DNA of 64,000 nucleotides, taken from the NCBI RefSeq assembly GCF_050278625.1, contig NZ_JBNNTI010000002.1:124001-188000 (forward strand), written 5' to 3'. The notes under the pieces were generated by a model. The model worked only from the letters and a program-made list of their open reading frames with translations, was not told the origin of the DNA and did not search any database. The translations under genes and the position numbers were made by a program. This stretch comes from Viridibacillus sp050278625. Its GTDB lineage: Bacteria > Bacillota > Bacilli > Bacillales_A > Planococcaceae. Shown here piece after piece: positions 62,157-64,000 of this stretch (the stretch's first letter is position 1; each line of letters opens with the position of its first letter).

Positions 62157-63179
62157 TTGTCACAGCACGCAGAAAAAGAAATTGTTGAGTCGACATTATT
62201 ATGCGATAAGAAGGGTAATCTAAATCCCGCTGCCATAGGATTCGCTCGAAAACCGATTATCAATAGTAATTTGAAAGGCCATTTCATGCGTAAAAAGAAA
62301 TGGAATTATTGGTGTGTTTTCGGAGATGAAATTATGTTCTCTGCAACAATTAGCCATTTAGATTATGCTGCTGTTTGTTTCGTCTATTTCCTTGATTACG
62401 AAACGCAACGTTACTTTGAAAAGACGATAACAATTCCATTGGGCAATAAAGTGAAAATGCCTACAAACGTATTAGAAACTGTAAATTTCATTCATGAAGA
62501 TATGAAAATCCAGCTGCTATACGCGCAAAATGAAACACAAATGACTGTCACTATACCTGATTTTGATGGCGATTTACTACATGCAGACTTAACAATCAAA
62601 CACCCTGTAAACGACGACTCTCTAAATGTGGTTATCCCTTGGAATCGCCAAATATTTCAATTCACCGGAAAACACCATTCATTACCAACAAACGGTTACG
62701 TTAAAATAGGAGAAAAACGTTATAATTTTCAAGAAGAAGAGTGTTATGCAGTACTCGACTATGGTCGTGGCATTTGGCCACGTGAAGCAACTTGGAACTG
62801 GGCTATGGCTTCCCAAAAATGGAGAGATCACCGGATCGGCCTAAACTTAGGTGGTCAATGGACAGATGGTACCGGCATGACGGAAAATGCTATATTCCTA
62901 GATGGTAAAATGACTAAAATCCATGAAGATGTCATCTTCGAATACAATACAAAAGATTTTATGCAACCTTGGCATATTAATTCTAAATTCACGGATGACG
63001 TTCAACTTACTTTCACACCTTTCTTTGAACGTATCGCTACAACAAATGCCAAAGTTATAAAATCTGAAGTTCATCAAATGGTCGGCTATTTCAATGGCCA
63101 CGTCCGATTAGACAGTGGCTGTTACTTACCTATCCAACAACTACTCGGCACCGCAGAAGAACATTTAGCTAAATGGTAA
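62157..63179 (+). CDS. DUF2804 family protein
   Basis: A 340-residue soluble protein of the DUF2804 family. Signature segments include RKKKWNYWCVFGDEIMFSAT and LDYGRGIWPREATWNWAMAS. The family is of unknown function and predicted to be lipid- or carbohydrate-related by fold. The start is a TTG at 62157, 9 nt after AAAGGG; an earlier TTG at 62139 lies before it. A terminator follows at 63179-63218. It is a single gene. Confidence 0.82.
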   Translation: MSQHAEKEIVESTLLCDKKGNLNPAAIGFARKPIINSNLKGHFMRKKKWNYWCVFGDEIMFSATISHLDYAAVCFVYFLDYETQRYFEKTITIPLGNKVKMPTNVLETVNFIHEDMKIQLLYAQNETQMTVTIPDFDGDLLHADLTIKHPVNDDSLNVVIPWNRQIFQFTGKHHSLPTNGYVKIGEKRYNFQEEECYAVLDYGRGIWPREATWNWAMASQKWRDHRIGLNLGGQWTDGTGMTENAIFLDGKMTKIHEDVIFEYNTKDFMQPWHINSKFTDDVQLTFTPFFERIATTNAKVIKSEVHQMVGYFNGHVRLDSGCYLPIQQLLGTAEEHLAKW

Positions 63180-63218
63180 AAAGGACAGCCTCCTATTTGA
63201 TTGAGAGGCTGTCCTTTT
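63179..63218 (+). terminator. Terminator of the DUF2804 gene
   Basis: A 14-bp stem (63179-63192 with 63204-63217) is followed by T residues. Confidence 0.88.
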
Positions 63219-63267
63219 ATTTTGAGGTACGCTAGAGATATGATGGGATGGTGGGAGTGGATTGTTT

Positions 63268-63530
63268 TTAGTAGCGATAATCTTTCTCCGAGTAGCGATA
63301 ATCCTCCCTCGAGTAACGATAATTCTCCTGGAGTAGCGATAATTTTCCTCGAGTAGCGCTAATCTCCCCCAGTAGCGCTAATCTTTCCTCGAGTAGCGAT
63401 AGTCTTTCGATAATTCTCCTCCCAGTAGCGCTAGTCTTTCCCCGAGTAGCGATAATCTCCTCGAGTAGCGCTAATCTTTCCCGAGTAGCGCTAATCTTTC
63501 CCGAGTAACGCCAATCTTTCCCTGAGCACA
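63268..63530. repeat. Tandem repeat of 18-21 bp units
   Basis: About twelve imperfect units share GAGTAGCGATAATCTTTCC or the variant GAGTAGCGCTAATCTTTCC. Unit length varies between 18 and 21 bp. A leftward 91-codon frame here is an artefact of the repeat. It lies immediately past the 3' end of the glycerophosphodiesterase gene. Confidence 0.93.
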
Positions 63531-63539
63531 TATAATTCA

Positions 63540-64000
63540 TCACCTATTCCCATGCAAATGCATTTTCTCAGGATAATCTGTAAAAACAGCCTCGACTCCG
63601 AGTTTTTTCATCAAGTCATAATCTTCTATTGTATTCACTGTATAAACGCGAACTATATTACCTCGTTCAATTGCTGTTTTAACGGCTTCGCGCTTAGCTG
63701 CTACTAATGAAACATGTAATGCATCCGTGCCCAGCATTACACCATACTCATGTAAGTTCACTAATATTTTCATGAATAATGCCCCTACTTCATTCTGTGG
63801 TGCTTTTTTCAATACTCGTTCGACAATTTCATGATCAAATGATGAAAAGACAACTCGGTCTAACATATCATTTTTTTCGAGCATGGCTATTACATCATCT
63901 TCTATTCCCTGATATAAAAAGACATCCGTTTTCAATTCAATATTAATCATATGATGAGTCGTTTTGAAAATGTCCAATACCTCCTGCAGAGTCGGAATCT
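63540..64000 (-). CDS. Glycerophosphodiester phosphodiesterase, C-terminal part
   Basis: The reading frame runs off the window edge and keeps the sequence IPTLQEVLDIFKTTHHM just before the first internal start, so the gene is partial. The remaining 153 codons match the GDPD TIM-barrel C-terminal half: INIELKTDVFLYQGIEDDV, VVFSSFDHEIVERV and the GVEAVFTDYPEKM end. The family hydrolyses glycerophosphodiesters to glycerol-3-phosphate. The N-terminal catalytic HRG motif must lie outside the window. Confidence 0.88.
   Translation of the reverse strand, partial: IPTLQEVLDIFKTTHHMINIELKTDVFLYQGIEDDVIAMLEKNDMLDRVVFSSFDHEIVERVLKKAPQNEVGALFMKILVNLHEYGVMLGTDALHVSLVAAKREAVKTAIERGNIVRVYTVNTIEDYDLMKKLGVEAVFTDYPEKMHLHGNR

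Noticed and set aside
63268..63543. 91-residue leftward frame with repeated short motifs
   Set aside because: It is read from the 18-21 bp repeat with shifting phase and has no ribosome site.

Overview
The window reads as chromosomal DNA of a low-GC, endospore-forming Gram-positive bacterium, most likely a Lysinibacillus/Solibacillus-type member of the Planococcaceae (inference). Support comes from the germination pair cwlJ-gerQ, bacillithiol synthesis (bshB2 with its yojF partner), an Spx-family regulator, SAM-I and preQ1-I riboswitches, strong AGGAGG-type ribosome sites, and a ung/ywdI/ywdK/gerQ/pdxK neighbourhood like that of Bacillus subtilis. I see no rRNA, tRNA, CRISPR array, prophage or intact insertion sequence.

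Layout. 1-8.9 kb: pnuC, a HAD phosphatase, a YbaK-type deacylase, cwlJ-gerQ, a leftward block (membrane protein, ywdK, ywdI, Cys-rich mini-protein), a 229-bp tandem repeat, ung with a DUF4230 gene, and pdxK. 9-18 kb: small membrane proteins and gene remnants, yojF-bshB2, a YjiH-type membrane protein, a UvrD-like helicase, ilvA, and a truncated ABC ATPase. 18-25 kb: queT under a preQ1-I riboswitch, then a five-gene leftward acyl-CoA degradation operon (ligase, thiolase, SDR, acyl-CoA dehydrogenase, ligase) with a cre-like site upstream. 25-34 kb: tdh, RDD protein, ParB-like remnant, polysaccharide deacetylase, a secreted propeller protein, and an SOS-type uvrX-yolD cassette. 34-41 kb: metNIQ under a SAM-I riboswitch, mtnU and mtnE (methionine salvage), kbl. 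41-49 kb: membrane protein, ybaK, topB, TetR regulator, two oxidoreductases and an SpsG-like protein. 49-54 kb: an ABC-F gene flanked by modular structured repeats, YitT protein, an Spx paralogue with altered redox residues plus MarR, and an ECF sigma factor. 54-64 kb: CNNM/CorC protein, M20 dipeptidase, nitroreductase, diguanylate cyclase, plsY paralogue, amidase, DUF2804 protein and the C-terminal part of a glycerophosphodiesterase.

How the genes fit together. tdh and kbl together convert threonine to glycine plus acetyl-CoA, and ilvA competes for the same threonine; tdh and kbl lie 13 kb apart but share a similar 19-bp near-palindrome upstream. metNIQ, mtnU and mtnE serve methionine uptake and salvage. 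The acyl-CoA operon feeds acetyl-CoA.

The most unusual content is regulatory and repetitive. Three unrelated intergenic repeat families have a period of about 21 or 42 bp. A permuted three-module structured repeat flanks the ABC-F gene. The Spx paralogue lacks the resolving cysteine and the sulfate-binding arginine and is paired with a MarR gene behind a palindrome that sits inside the promoter. Several decaying genes (9830-10150, 17617-17880, 33871-34071, 45576-45778, the 5' end of the amidase) show ongoing gene loss.
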